Shown in pieces: positions 34,401 through 43,077 of a DNA stretch of 64,000 bases. A program made the position numbers and the translations under genes. Every line of letters starts with the position of its first letter. The first letter of the stretch is position 1. The notes under the pieces are model-generated. The model worked only from the letters and a program-made list of their open reading frames with translations. It was not told the origin of the DNA and made no database searches. The DNA is taken from the NCBI GenBank assembly GCA_040219135.1, contig JAVJTA010000002.1:248001-312000 (forward strand), in the 5' to 3' direction. Origin of the DNA: UBA7803 sp040219135. Lineage in GTDB: Bacteria; Pseudomonadota; Gammaproteobacteria; Pseudomonadales; Azotimanducaceae.

Positions 34401-35717
34401 ATGATCATCATCGATCGTCTTCTTGAAGCGCGTGAAGCGGAGGGTCGGCCGATCCGGGTGGGCATGATCGGCGCCGGCTTCATGGGGCGCGGACTCGCCC
34501 TGCAGATCGAATCGGCGACGCCCGGTATGAAGGTAGTTGCCATCAGCAACCGGCACGTGGACGGCGCGCGTCGGGCGTATCTGGAAGCCGGCGTCGATGA
34601 GGAAGCGATCACCACGGTGGCTTCTGCGGCGGCCCTGGATGCCGCCATCGCCCGTGGGCAGCGGGCGGTCACGGAGGATCCGCTGCTGATCTGCGAAAGC
34701 GAATCGGTGGACGCCATCGTCGAGTTGACGGGGACGATCGAGTTCGGCGCGGCCGTCGTGCTTCATGCCATCAGGCACGGCAAACACGTGGTCATGATGA
34801 ACGCGGAACTCGACGGCACGCTGGGCGCCATCCTGAAAGTCCATGCGGATCGAGCCGGCGTGGTCTTGACCAACGCCGACGGGGATCAGCCGGGCGTGAT
34901 CATGAACCTGTACCGTTTCGTCAAAGGCATCGGCGTCAAGCCCGTGCTCTGTGGCAACATCAAGGGGCTGCACGATCCCTACAGAAATCCGACGACCCAG
35001 GCGGAGTTTGCCCGCAAGTGGGGGCAGAAACCCCACATGGTGACGTCCTTCGCCGATGGCACCAAGATCTCTTTCGAGCAGGCTATCGTCGCCAACGCGA
35101 CCGGTATGCGGGTGGCGCGGCGCGGCATGTTCGGGCCCACGCTGGCTCCGGGCACCCCGATCAAGGAGGCGACGCACGCGTTCCCGGTCGAGGAACTGCT
35201 GGACGGGCCGGGAATCGTCGATTACGTCGTGGGCGCGGAACCGGGCCCCGGCGTTTTCGTCCTCGGGACCTGTGATCATCCGACGCAGCAGCACTATCTC
35301 AACCTCTACAAGCTCGGCGAAGGGCCGCTGTACTGCTTCTACACGCCGTATCATCTCTGCCACTTCGAAGTGCCCAACACGGTGGCGCGTGCCGTTCTTC
35401 TCGGCGATGCGGCGCTTGCACCCCTCGGGGCGCCCTGCGTCGAAGTCGTGGCTGCCGCCAAGACCCCGCTCGAAGCCGGAGCGACGCTGGACGGCCTGGG
35501 CGAGTACATGACGTACGGTCTGGCCGAGAACGCGGACGTCGTCGAGCGTGACGCTCTGCTACCCATCGGTCTCGCGGAAGGTTGTCGGCTCAAGCGGGAT
35601 GTTTCCAGGGACCAGGTTCTGACCTACAAGGACGTGGAACTCCCCTCGGGAAGGCTCTGCGACGAACTCAGGGCCGAGCAGGGGCGCCATTTCAGCCGGG
35701 AGGTCATGTCGGCATGA
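34401..35717 (+). CDS. homoserine dehydrogenase-like NAD(P) oxidoreductase with SAF domain (COG4091-like)
   Basis: 438 residues. Rossmann motif GMIGAGFMGRGLALQ lies near residue 21, VVAISNRHVDGARRA after it, and HGKHVVMMNAELDGTLG and TNADGDQPGVIMNLYRFVKG in the centre; the C-terminus (ERDALLPIGLAEGCRLKRDV) resembles a SAF domain. COG4091 proteins are called predicted homoserine dehydrogenases but recur in surface-sugar clusters, where they probably act on a sugar intermediate. It is the last enzyme before the second ABC exporter and overlaps the permease start by 4 bases, tying this sugar to that exporter. Reaction unknown. Confidence 0.85.
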   Translation: MIIIDRLLEAREAEGRPIRVGMIGAGFMGRGLALQIESATPGMKVVAISNRHVDGARRAYLEAGVDEEAITTVASAAALDAAIARGQRAVTEDPLLICESESVDAIVELTGTIEFGAAVVLHAIRHGKHVVMMNAELDGTLGAILKVHADRAGVVLTNADGDQPGVIMNLYRFVKGIGVKPVLCGNIKGLHDPYRNPTTQAEFARKWGQKPHMVTSFADGTKISFEQAIVANATGMRVARRGMFGPTLAPGTPIKEATHAFPVEELLDGPGIVDYVVGAEPGPGVFVLGTCDHPTQQHYLNLYKLGEGPLYCFYTPYHLCHFEVPNTVARAVLLGDAALAPLGAPCVEVVAAAKTPLEAGATLDGLGEYMTYGLAENADVVERDALLPIGLAEGCRLKRDVSRDQVLTYKDVELPSGRLCDELRAEQGRHFSREVMSA

Positions 35718-36571
35718 GCGAGACGAGTCTGACAGGGCGCACGCATCGTGAACTCGAAGTCCGGATCGAGCCGACCAGCGGCTGGCGCGCCGTGTCCCTG
35801 AAGGAGCTGTGGGACTACCGTGAGGTCGTGTTCTTCCTCGCCTGGCGCGACATCAAGGTACAGTACAAGCAGACCATATTCGGGTTCGCCTGGGCGGTGT
35901 TTCAGCCGCTGATGGCGATGGTGATCTTCAGCGTGATCTTCGGCAAGGTGGCGAAGATCCCATCCGACGGAATCCCGTACCCGATTTTCAGCTACGCCGC
36001 CCTGGTGCCCTGGTACTTTTTTGCGAACAGCATCACCAAGGCTTCGAACAGCCTGGTGGGAGGCGGCAACATCCTCAAGCAGATTTACTTCCCGCGGCTG
36101 GCAATGCCGCTGTCCGCCGTTCTCGCCAACTGCCTGGACTTCGCGCTCGCCTTCACGGTGCTGCTGGTGATGATGGCGTTCTACGGCATCGTTCCGACGG
36201 CCAACGTGGTGTGGCTTCCGGCGCTTCTGCTGCTGGCACTCGGAGCCGCCCTCGGGGTCTCGTTCATCCTCACGGCGATGAACGTGCAGTTCCGCGACGT
36301 ACGCCATGCCATGACGTTCCTCGTACAGGCGTGGATGTTCGCCACCCCGGTCGTCTATCCCTCCAGCCTGATCGAAGACCCGTTCTGGCACGCCATGTAC
36401 TCGCTGAACCCGATGGTCGGCGTCATCGAGGGTTTCCGCTGGGCGCTGCTGGGCACGGATACGGCCCCCGACACCTCGATTCTGATTTCCGTGGCGGTCT
36501 CGATCTGTCTGCTGGTCGTCGGAACGCTCTACTTCAAGCGCATGGAGCGCACGTTCGCGGATGTGGTATAG
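35714..36571 (+). CDS. wzm: ABC-2 type polysaccharide export permease (Wzm-like), second system
   Basis: 285 residues from the ATG at 35714 (ATGA overlap with the previous stop). The cytoplasmic FFLAWRDIKVQYKQTIFGFAW block precedes about six transmembrane segments, with GNILKQIYFPRLAMPL between TM2 and TM3 and YPSSLIEDPFWHAMYSLNPM near the end. It is clearly a Wzm-type permease, but closer to the YKQT family seen with CDP- and dTDP-sugar cassettes than to the one at 6354 (RSYKGS). The ATPase follows after nine bases. Confidence 0.93.
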   Translation: MSETSLTGRTHRELEVRIEPTSGWRAVSLKELWDYREVVFFLAWRDIKVQYKQTIFGFAWAVFQPLMAMVIFSVIFGKVAKIPSDGIPYPIFSYAALVPWYFFANSITKASNSLVGGGNILKQIYFPRLAMPLSAVLANCLDFALAFTVLLVMMAFYGIVPTANVVWLPALLLLALGAALGVSFILTAMNVQFRDVRHAMTFLVQAWMFATPVVYPSSLIEDPFWHAMYSLNPMVGVIEGFRWALLGTDTAPDTSILISVAVSICLLVVGTLYFKRMERTFADVV

Positions 36572-36580
36572 GAGCTATCC

Positions 36581-37945
36581 ATGAGTCGCCCGGTCATAGA
36601 AGCGCACGGCCTCTCGAAACGCTACCACATCGGGCGGCTGAAGGCGCACAAGCAGAACATCCAGGATCGGATCGCAGCTGCTGTGGCCGCGCCGTTCCGT
36701 CGCGCTGCCGGCCTGCTACGTGGGCAGGCTGCGTCCGCCGGTGATCTCGACGAGACGTTCTGGGCGTTGAAGGACGTGTCGTTCGAGGTTGCCGCAGGAG
36801 AGGTGGTGGGCATCATCGGATCGAACGGCTCCGGAAAGAGCACCCTGCTGAAGATCCTGTCGAGGATCACCGAACCCACAGAGGGATGGGCCACGGTGCG
36901 GGGTCGGGTGGGGTCGCTGCTCGAAGTCGGCACCGGGTTTCATTCGGAACTGACCGGTCGGGAGAACGTCGCGCTCAATGGCTCCATTCTCGGCATGTCT
37001 CAGGCGGAGGTTCGATCGAAATTCGACGAGATCGTCGAGTTCAGCGAAGTGGGACAGTTCATCGATACGCCGGTCAAGCATTACTCCTCGGGAATGCGTG
37101 TCCGCCTGGCGTTCGCGGTAGCCGCACACGTTCAGCCCGACGTGCTCGTCGTGGACGAGGTGCTCGCGGTGGGCGATGCCCGGTTCCGCAAGAAGTGTAT
37201 GGACAAGATGTCTCACGTTGCGAAGAACGGTTCGACGGTACTGTTCGTATCGCACAACGCGCAGACCGTTACCAGCATGTGCGACCGTGCGGTGTGGCTG
37301 AAGAATGGTCAGGTGGTGCAGACAGGGCCGGCGAGTGAGACCGTAGCCGCCTACCTGGGGGCGGGGCTCGGCTTGTCGGCCGAGCGGACCTGGGCGCCGG
37401 AGGACGCGCCCGGAAAAGGAATTGCCCGTCTGCTGTCTGCCCGGCTCCGGACTCGCGACGGCGTCGTTACCGATTGCGTCGACGTTCGTGAGTCGTTCTG
37501 TATCGAGCTCGAAGTCGACGTGCTGCAGGACGGCCAGGGTATTCTCGTTCTCAACGGTGTGCAGAACGGTGATGGCGCACAGGTGTTCTCCGCGGTCGAC
37601 ACCCGGAATCCGGTGCTGCAGAAGAAGCACTGGACCCGTGGTCGGCATCTGGTGAGGATGTGGGTCCCGGGTAATCTTCTGCAGGTCGATACCTATACGG
37701 TCGAGACGTTCGTTGCGGCATGGGAGCCGATGCGCATCGACCAGTGCTACGAGCGTGACATCCTGTGCTTCCACGTCATCGACGCCTTCGGCGACGACAG
37801 TTCGCGGGGGAACTTTGCGGGCACGCTTCCGGGCGCCGTGCGGCCTTTGTTGGAATGGGAGATAGAGCGCACCGACGCGGATTGGAGGTCGCCGAGGTTG
37901 GTCGAATCCGGCGACGGGCCGCTTCCTTCCAAGGCAATGCAGTAG
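36581..37945 (+). CDS. wzt: ABC transporter ATP-binding protein with C-terminal glycan-recognition domain (Wzt-like), second system
   Basis: 454 residues. ATPase motifs are GIIGSNGSGKSTLL near 76, YSSGMRVRLAFA near 168 and VLVVDEVLAVGD near 188. From about residue 274 to 434 a beta-rich Wzt C-terminal domain begins (ARLLSARLRTRDG) and reads through LVLNGVQNGDGAQVFSA to CFHVIDAF. The two Wzt C-terminal domains in this window share no obvious sequence, so each probably recognises a different glycan. It pairs with the permease just upstream. Confidence 0.93.
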   Translation: MSRPVIEAHGLSKRYHIGRLKAHKQNIQDRIAAAVAAPFRRAAGLLRGQAASAGDLDETFWALKDVSFEVAAGEVVGIIGSNGSGKSTLLKILSRITEPTEGWATVRGRVGSLLEVGTGFHSELTGRENVALNGSILGMSQAEVRSKFDEIVEFSEVGQFIDTPVKHYSSGMRVRLAFAVAAHVQPDVLVVDEVLAVGDARFRKKCMDKMSHVAKNGSTVLFVSHNAQTVTSMCDRAVWLKNGQVVQTGPASETVAAYLGAGLGLSAERTWAPEDAPGKGIARLLSARLRTRDGVVTDCVDVRESFCIELEVDVLQDGQGILVLNGVQNGDGAQVFSAVDTRNPVLQKKHWTRGRHLVRMWVPGNLLQVDTYTVETFVAAWEPMRIDQCYERDILCFHVIDAFGDDSSRGNFAGTLPGAVRPLLEWEIERTDADWRSPRLVESGDGPLPSKAMQ

Positions 37946-37967
37946 CGCCGGGCTGGTCTGGCCCGCG

Positions 37968-39251
37968 ATGCCAACGCGCCACGATTGGATCGGAACCGTG
38001 GAGCCTGATCCCTCGAATACCGCCGATGAGTCCATGGCTGCGGGCGGCCGGAAAACGTTCGTTTACGTGCTCATTCGGCGGAACGCTAACGCGCGCGTGA
38101 AGAGCCTGGCTCGGCTCGCGAACGCCGCTACCGAGGTCGTGTTCGTATCCGGTGGCGGATTTAACGAGGATGGTCTCAATCGCATCGAGGTTACTCCGTC
38201 AGGAAATCCGCTGTGGCTCGTCAGGCGCGTCGGCTTTCACCGGACCGCCAGGTTTCTGGATTCCGCGTTGTACGTCCACAACCGTCACCAGCTGTATGTG
38301 GGCCGCGTTGTCGCCGAGTTGGGAGCCAGAATTCGTGGTCATCTGGAGTGCGGCGATTCGGTGACCCTGATGACATGCCTGCCTCCTCATCCACTGGCCT
38401 TGGCGGGTCTTCGACTCAAACGCCGATTTCCGGAAATCCGATGGGTCATTGACTGGCAGGATCTCTGGAGTTCGGACGAGACCTATTTCACAAGGGTGTT
38501 TCCACCCTACCGGCCCTTGGTCCGGCGCCTCGAACGACGGCTCGTTCAGAGTTGCGATCTCAATGTCGCGACGAATGACCGCGCAAGGCGGTGGCTCGAG
38601 CAGCAGTTCGGCGTGTCGCGCGACCGGACCGCGGCCATCGGCCACCATGTCGACTCCGGCCCGGCTGAGCCGGCCTGGGCCGGCCGTGTAGATCGCGCGC
38701 GGCGTGAGCCCCGAATCGTGTTCATGGGCCGGATGTTCAAAGGCAATAAAGTGCCAGGGGCTGAAGTTCTAAGAGCCCTGAGGGCGGTGAGGGCAAGGGG
38801 GCGGATGTGGCCGGAACTGCACCTCTACGGACGCCAGGGGCCGGAATTCACAGAGCAGGAGGACACGGGATGTGCGTCTGGCGTCACCTGGCATGGCGTC
38901 GTCGAGCAGGCCAGCGTGGTGAGCGAAATAAGAAAGTACGACTACGCACTCCTCGTGTTGGGCGATGTGCCGAACAGCCGGTTGATCATGCACCTGAAGC
39001 TGCCGGAATACCTGGTGGCGGGGCCACCCATCCTGGCGATCGTGCCTTCTGACTCAGCGGTAGCGGATATCGTTCGCAGGACCGGCACTGGATTTGTGAT
39101 TCCTGCGGAGGGGGATTGGGCAACCGGGCTTGAAGAAGCCTTGGCCGGAGGTGCTCGGACTTCCCCCAGCCGGGTTCCCGACGAGATCGAGCGCTACTTC
39201 TGGAACAGCGTTCGCGAGCAGTGGAGAGCGGCACTGGACATCGCGCGGTGA
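37968..39251 (+). CDS. glycosyltransferase family 4-like protein
   Basis: 427 residues. The N-terminal half has TLMTCLPPHPLALAG and WVIDWQDLWSSDETYF, a pattern of GT-B enzymes acting on lipid-linked acceptors; the C-terminal half has IVFMGRMFKGNKVPG and RLIMHLKLPEYLVAGPPILA, in which the usual E-x7-E donor block is replaced by K-L-P-E-Y. The first 28 residues are poorly conserved, so a later start such as the ATG within DESMAAGG is possible. It is the first of four consecutive GT genes after the second ABC exporter. Confidence 0.77.
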   Translation: MPTRHDWIGTVEPDPSNTADESMAAGGRKTFVYVLIRRNANARVKSLARLANAATEVVFVSGGGFNEDGLNRIEVTPSGNPLWLVRRVGFHRTARFLDSALYVHNRHQLYVGRVVAELGARIRGHLECGDSVTLMTCLPPHPLALAGLRLKRRFPEIRWVIDWQDLWSSDETYFTRVFPPYRPLVRRLERRLVQSCDLNVATNDRARRWLEQQFGVSRDRTAAIGHHVDSGPAEPAWAGRVDRARREPRIVFMGRMFKGNKVPGAEVLRALRAVRARGRMWPELHLYGRQGPEFTEQEDTGCASGVTWHGVVEQASVVSEIRKYDYALLVLGDVPNSRLIMHLKLPEYLVAGPPILAIVPSDSAVADIVRRTGTGFVIPAEGDWATGLEEALAGGARTSPSRVPDEIERYFWNSVREQWRAALDIAR

Positions 39252-39328
39252 CATCTTCCAGGTAGGTCCGAAGGGATACCTTACGATTTCAGTACATTAC
39301 CTTTGGGAATAGCCCCTGGCCCTAAGGC

Positions 39329-40681
39329 ATGATGCCGAATGGGATCCAAACCCCCCGGTACCAGTACCCAGGACAGCTCTCCGGCATGAACAACGACGTC
39401 TTGCGTCTTAAAGACATCGACAACACTGATGCAGCGGTCGATCAGGACCCCGGAGACCAGGCGGCGTCTGCCGGGAAGGACGAAACGCGAAGCGTTCTGA
39501 TAATCGTCGAAAACCTGCCCTGCCCCTTCGATCGAAGGGTCTGGCAGGAGGCGACCACCCTGCAACGCCTCGGTTATGAGGTGACCATCATTTGCCCGAC
39601 CGGCAAGGACTTCGAGCGCCGGTACGAGTTCCTCGACGGGGTTCACATTCATCGCTACGGTCTGCCGCTTGAGGCCGATGGTGCCGTCGGTTACGCGCTG
39701 GAATACGGTTGGGCAGCCGTCATGCAGTTCATCCTGGCGGTGCGCGTCTTTCTCAAGCGCCGTTTTCATGTCATTCATGCCTGCAATCCGCCGGACACGA
39801 TCTTTCTGGTTGCCCTTCCGTTTCGGCTGTTCGGTGTGAAGCTGCTGTTCGACCACCACGACATCAATCCGGAACTCTACCTGGCCAAATTCGGCAGAAA
39901 GGACTTTTTCTACCGGCTTCTGCTGTGGCTGGAGCGAACCACGTTCGCGCATGCCCGCGTATCGATTGCCACCAACGAATCCTACCGTCGGATAGCCATT
40001 GAAAGGGGCCGGATGCCTGAAGATCGGGTCTTCGTCGTGCGCAGCGGGCCCAAGCTGGATCGCTTGAAGATCATTCCCCCTGTACCGGAGAGAAAGCGTG
40101 GCCGTCCGTATCTCGTTGGCTATGTCGGGGTAATGGGTCGCCAGGAAGGTATCGATCTGCTGCTCGAGAGCATCCGGTATCTCGTGCACGATCGCGGTCG
40201 TACTGATATCCAGTTCACACTCGTCGGGAGCGGTACGGAGCTTGAGTGGTTACAGCAACTGGCCGTCCGCTACGAAGTGGATGCCTTTGTCGAGTTTACG
40301 GGACGCGTCAGTGATGAGGTTCTGCTTGAAGTGCTGAACTCTGCGGACATCTGCGTCAACCCGGATCGGGTGAACGACATGAACGACAAGTCGACCATGA
40401 ACAAGATCATGGAGTACATGGCGCTGGAGAAGCCGATCGTGCAGTTCGAGCTCGCCGAGGGCCGCTTCAGTGCCGGAGAGTCCTCCCTTTACGCCCGCTG
40501 CAACGATCCCATCGACTTCGCGCACCAGATAGAGCGCCTGCTTGCCGAACCGGCCATGCGCGAGCGTATGGGCCGTATCGGCAGGCAACGTGTGCTGGAA
40601 AGCCTCTCGTGGGAACACCAGGTACCGGCCCTCAAGGCGGCGTACGATTGCGTCTTTGAGGAACGAAAGGGACGGTCGTGA
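39329..40681 (+). CDS. glycosyltransferase family 4 protein
   Basis: Up to 450 residues; the conserved part begins SVLIIVENLPCPFDRRVWQE after about 55 poorly conserved residues, so the ATG at 39386 is an alternative start. Motifs include VIHACNPPDTIFLVALPF, LLFDHHDINPELYLAKFG, VGYVGVMGRQEGIDLLL, and NDKSTMNKIMEYMALEKPIV in the donor region. This is the WcaI/WbuB-like subfamily that adds sugars to undecaprenyl-linked acceptors. A 77-base gap precedes it, the largest inside this part of the operon. The next gene overlaps by 4 bases. Confidence 0.88.
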   Translation: MMPNGIQTPRYQYPGQLSGMNNDVLRLKDIDNTDAAVDQDPGDQAASAGKDETRSVLIIVENLPCPFDRRVWQEATTLQRLGYEVTIICPTGKDFERRYEFLDGVHIHRYGLPLEADGAVGYALEYGWAAVMQFILAVRVFLKRRFHVIHACNPPDTIFLVALPFRLFGVKLLFDHHDINPELYLAKFGRKDFFYRLLLWLERTTFAHARVSIATNESYRRIAIERGRMPEDRVFVVRSGPKLDRLKIIPPVPERKRGRPYLVGYVGVMGRQEGIDLLLESIRYLVHDRGRTDIQFTLVGSGTELEWLQQLAVRYEVDAFVEFTGRVSDEVLLEVLNSADICVNPDRVNDMNDKSTMNKIMEYMALEKPIVQFELAEGRFSAGESSLYARCNDPIDFAHQIERLLAEPAMRERMGRIGRQRVLESLSWEHQVPALKAAYDCVFEERKGRS

Positions 40682-41886
40682 GATACCTGTTCCTGACTGA
40701 CGATACCTATCCGCCGTCCCGAGTGGACGTGAGCGTGCTGTTCGGCGAGGAGATGACGGCTCTCGGCGATGAAATCGACTGGGTGATGCAATCCGAAGCG
40801 CCGCTGAGGCGCACGACCCGGCTTCCTTACGCGCGAGGGCATGTGTGGCTCGGCCCGTCGGCTGAGGGCAACGGCGCCCTGGCTAAGGCTCTGAGGAAGC
40901 TGCAGAGAACGCTGCATGTGTTCCGGGTTTTCAGGCTTGCCGCCCGGGGAAACTATGACTTCATTCAGGTCAAAGATCGGTTCGTCGGTGGCGTGCTGGC
41001 GTTGCTGGCAGCGAGGCTTGCGGGAACGAAGTATGTATTCTGGCTTGCGTATCCGTTTCCGGAGTCCTGGATCTACGATGCTGAGACGGGGGCTGCCAGA
41101 TTTCCTCTCGCCTCCAGGGTCCGGGGGTACGTGTCGAAGTTCCTGCTTTACCGGATCATACTGAAGTACGCCGACTTCGCGTTCGTTCAGAGCGAGCAGA
41201 TGAAGCTGGACATCGCCGCCGAAGGTGTCAACGCGGACATTCTCGAGCCCGTTCCGATGGGAGTGTCGGAGTCGGGACTGGACGACTTCAACAAGGGTGA
41301 TCGATTCGATATAGGTGGGCCCGTCGTCTGCTATGTCGGCACGATGGTCAGGATCCGCCGCCTGGAGTTCATCGTCGAGTCATTTGCTCGCGTGCGGGAA
41401 CGAGTGCCACAGGCTCGACTCGTGATGGTCGGCGGGGAGTCCGACGAGGATCGCGAAAGGCTCAGACGGGTAGCGCGATCGTTGGGGATAGAGGACTCGG
41501 TGGTTTTCACTGGCTGGGTAGCCAGGGAGGAGGCGTGGAAGTGGATGCGCACCGCCGATGTCTGTGTGTCTCCGTTCTATCCCACACCCGTACTGAACTC
41601 CACGTCGCCGACGAAGCTGGTCGAGTATCTCGCGCAGGGGACGCCGGTCGTGGCCAACGACCATCCTGAGCAGACAAGGGTGCTTCGCGACAGCGGAGGT
41701 GGTCTGGTTGCTCCCTGGCAACCCGAGGCGTTTGCTTCAGCAATTCTCGAGCTGCTCCGGTCACCCTGCTGTGCGCGAGCGATGGGTTTGCGAGGGCGGG
41801 ACTACGTATGCAGTCAGCGCAGCTATCCGCTGATAGCTCGGAAGGTACATGAGGCCCATTTGAGAGTAGTCGGGGAGCCACATTGA
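40678..41886 (+). CDS. glycosyltransferase family 4 protein
   Basis: 402 residues from a GTG overlapping the previous stop. It begins RYLFLTDDTYPPSRVDVSVL. The donor domain has VVCYVGTMVRIRRLEFIVESF, RLVMVGGESDEDRERL, and the block SPFYPTPVLNSTSPTKLVEY followed by LAQGTPVVAN, where the usual E-x7-E appears as S-P-T-K-L-V-E-Y. Expected to be a cytoplasmic GT-B retaining transferase acting on the growing EPS repeat unit. The substrate is unknown. Confidence 0.88.
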   Translation: MRYLFLTDDTYPPSRVDVSVLFGEEMTALGDEIDWVMQSEAPLRRTTRLPYARGHVWLGPSAEGNGALAKALRKLQRTLHVFRVFRLAARGNYDFIQVKDRFVGGVLALLAARLAGTKYVFWLAYPFPESWIYDAETGAARFPLASRVRGYVSKFLLYRIILKYADFAFVQSEQMKLDIAAEGVNADILEPVPMGVSESGLDDFNKGDRFDIGGPVVCYVGTMVRIRRLEFIVESFARVRERVPQARLVMVGGESDEDRERLRRVARSLGIEDSVVFTGWVAREEAWKWMRTADVCVSPFYPTPVLNSTSPTKLVEYLAQGTPVVANDHPEQTRVLRDSGGGLVAPWQPEAFASAILELLRSPCCARAMGLRGRDYVCSQRSYPLIARKVHEAHLRVVGEPH

Positions 41887-43049
41887 ACGGGGTAGGCCAT
41901 CCAGCAAGTCGTCACTGGCGCTATGCTGCTACGGTTGCAGGCATCAGCGAGCCGACCGGCCGGGTGCTCGTGCTGACGCCTGACCTGCGGCTTGACGGCG
42001 GGGTAACCAACTACTACCGCACGCTCGAGCTCGACCGGCTGCCGAGCGTCGACTATTTCTTCGTGAACCGGCCCTTCACACGCACCCGGCTCGACAAGCT
42101 TCTCTGTGGCCTCTTCATTTTCGGCGGCTTTCTGTGGCGGTCCTGGCGCTATTCGGTCATCCATGTGAACCCCTCCTTCAATCCAAACTCGTTCTTCAGA
42201 GACTGGGCGTTTGTCCTTGCCGCAAAGATCATGCGAAAGAAGGTGGTCGTTTTTTTTCGCGGCTGGGAGGACAGTTTTGAGCGTCGAGTAGACGCCAGCC
42301 GTGCGCTGAGTGCGTTGTTCCGCCTTACCTATGCACGAGCGGATCTGGTGATCGTTCTCGGGGAGTGTTTTTACCGAAAGCTCCTGGCACTGGGTCTGCA
42401 CGGCGACGTTCCGGTGCAGATTGAGACAACTGTCGCCGACAGCACCGGCCTCGAGGACCTCGATGTCGCTGCCAAGGTCCCGGATGAAGCGACGCCGATG
42501 ACCTGCCTCTTCATGTCGAGGATTCTCGAGGAGAAGGGGGTCTGCACCGCCATCGAGGCGGTCGCATGCGCCAACCAGACGCTTCGGGGTGACATGCTGA
42601 GACTGGTCGTTGCCGGCGAAGGGGTCGACCGTCCGGCCGCTGAGCGCTACGCGGCAAGGCGAGCTCCGGGGGCGGTAGAGTTCGTGGGCGAGGTCCGTGG
42701 CGCAAGAAAGAGCGCGCTCCTCGCGGGGTCGCAGATTCTGCTGTTCCCCACCCAGTACCCTGAGGGGTTGCCCAACGTCATCCTCGAGGCGATGTTCGCG
42801 GGGCTCGTCGTGGTCAGTCGTCCAGTAGGTGCCATTGCAGAGATCGTGGAGAACGAAAGAAGTGGGTTGATCACCTCAAGCACGGACCCTCAGGTGTACG
42901 CGACGTACCTGGTCCGGCTTTGCCGGGATCGTGGGCTGGTACGGACGATCGCGGAATTCAATCGGCGGATTTCTCGCGACTTCACAACCGACGTCGTTCG
43001 CCGGCGCCTGCTCGATGTGTACTCGCGTGTTCTCGGAGACGCGGCATGA
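41883..43049 (+). CDS. glycosyltransferase family 4 protein
   Basis: 388 residues from TTG at 41883 overlapping the previous stop. After a 25-residue leader it has VLVLTPDLRLDGGVTNYYRT, VIHVNPSFNPNSFFRDWAFV and VVVFFRGWEDSFERR, then MTCLFMSRILEEKGVCTAIEA and the donor block YPEGLPNVILEAMFAGLVVVS. The last is a clean E-x7-E motif. It belongs to the same overlapping GT run, directly upstream of the first amidotransferase gene, with a 28-base gap. Confidence 0.88.
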   Translation: MNGVGHPASRHWRYAATVAGISEPTGRVLVLTPDLRLDGGVTNYYRTLELDRLPSVDYFFVNRPFTRTRLDKLLCGLFIFGGFLWRSWRYSVIHVNPSFNPNSFFRDWAFVLAAKIMRKKVVVFFRGWEDSFERRVDASRALSALFRLTYARADLVIVLGECFYRKLLALGLHGDVPVQIETTVADSTGLEDLDVAAKVPDEATPMTCLFMSRILEEKGVCTAIEAVACANQTLRGDMLRLVVAGEGVDRPAAERYAARRAPGAVEFVGEVRGARKSALLAGSQILLFPTQYPEGLPNVILEAMFAGLVVVSRPVGAIAEIVENERSGLITSSTDPQVYATYLVRLCRDRGLVRTIAEFNRRISRDFTTDVVRRRLLDVYSRVLGDAA

Positions 43050-43077
43050 GCGCTTTCAGCCGCAAGGAAGCGCTGCC

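Noticed and set aside
32538..35363. Very long antisense open frame (941 codons) opposite the rfbF-SDR-RmlC-COG4091 genes
   Set aside because: It mirrors four well-supported sense genes; its translation is rich in His, Arg, Asp and Gln without domains, as expected for the antisense frame of high-GC coding DNA.
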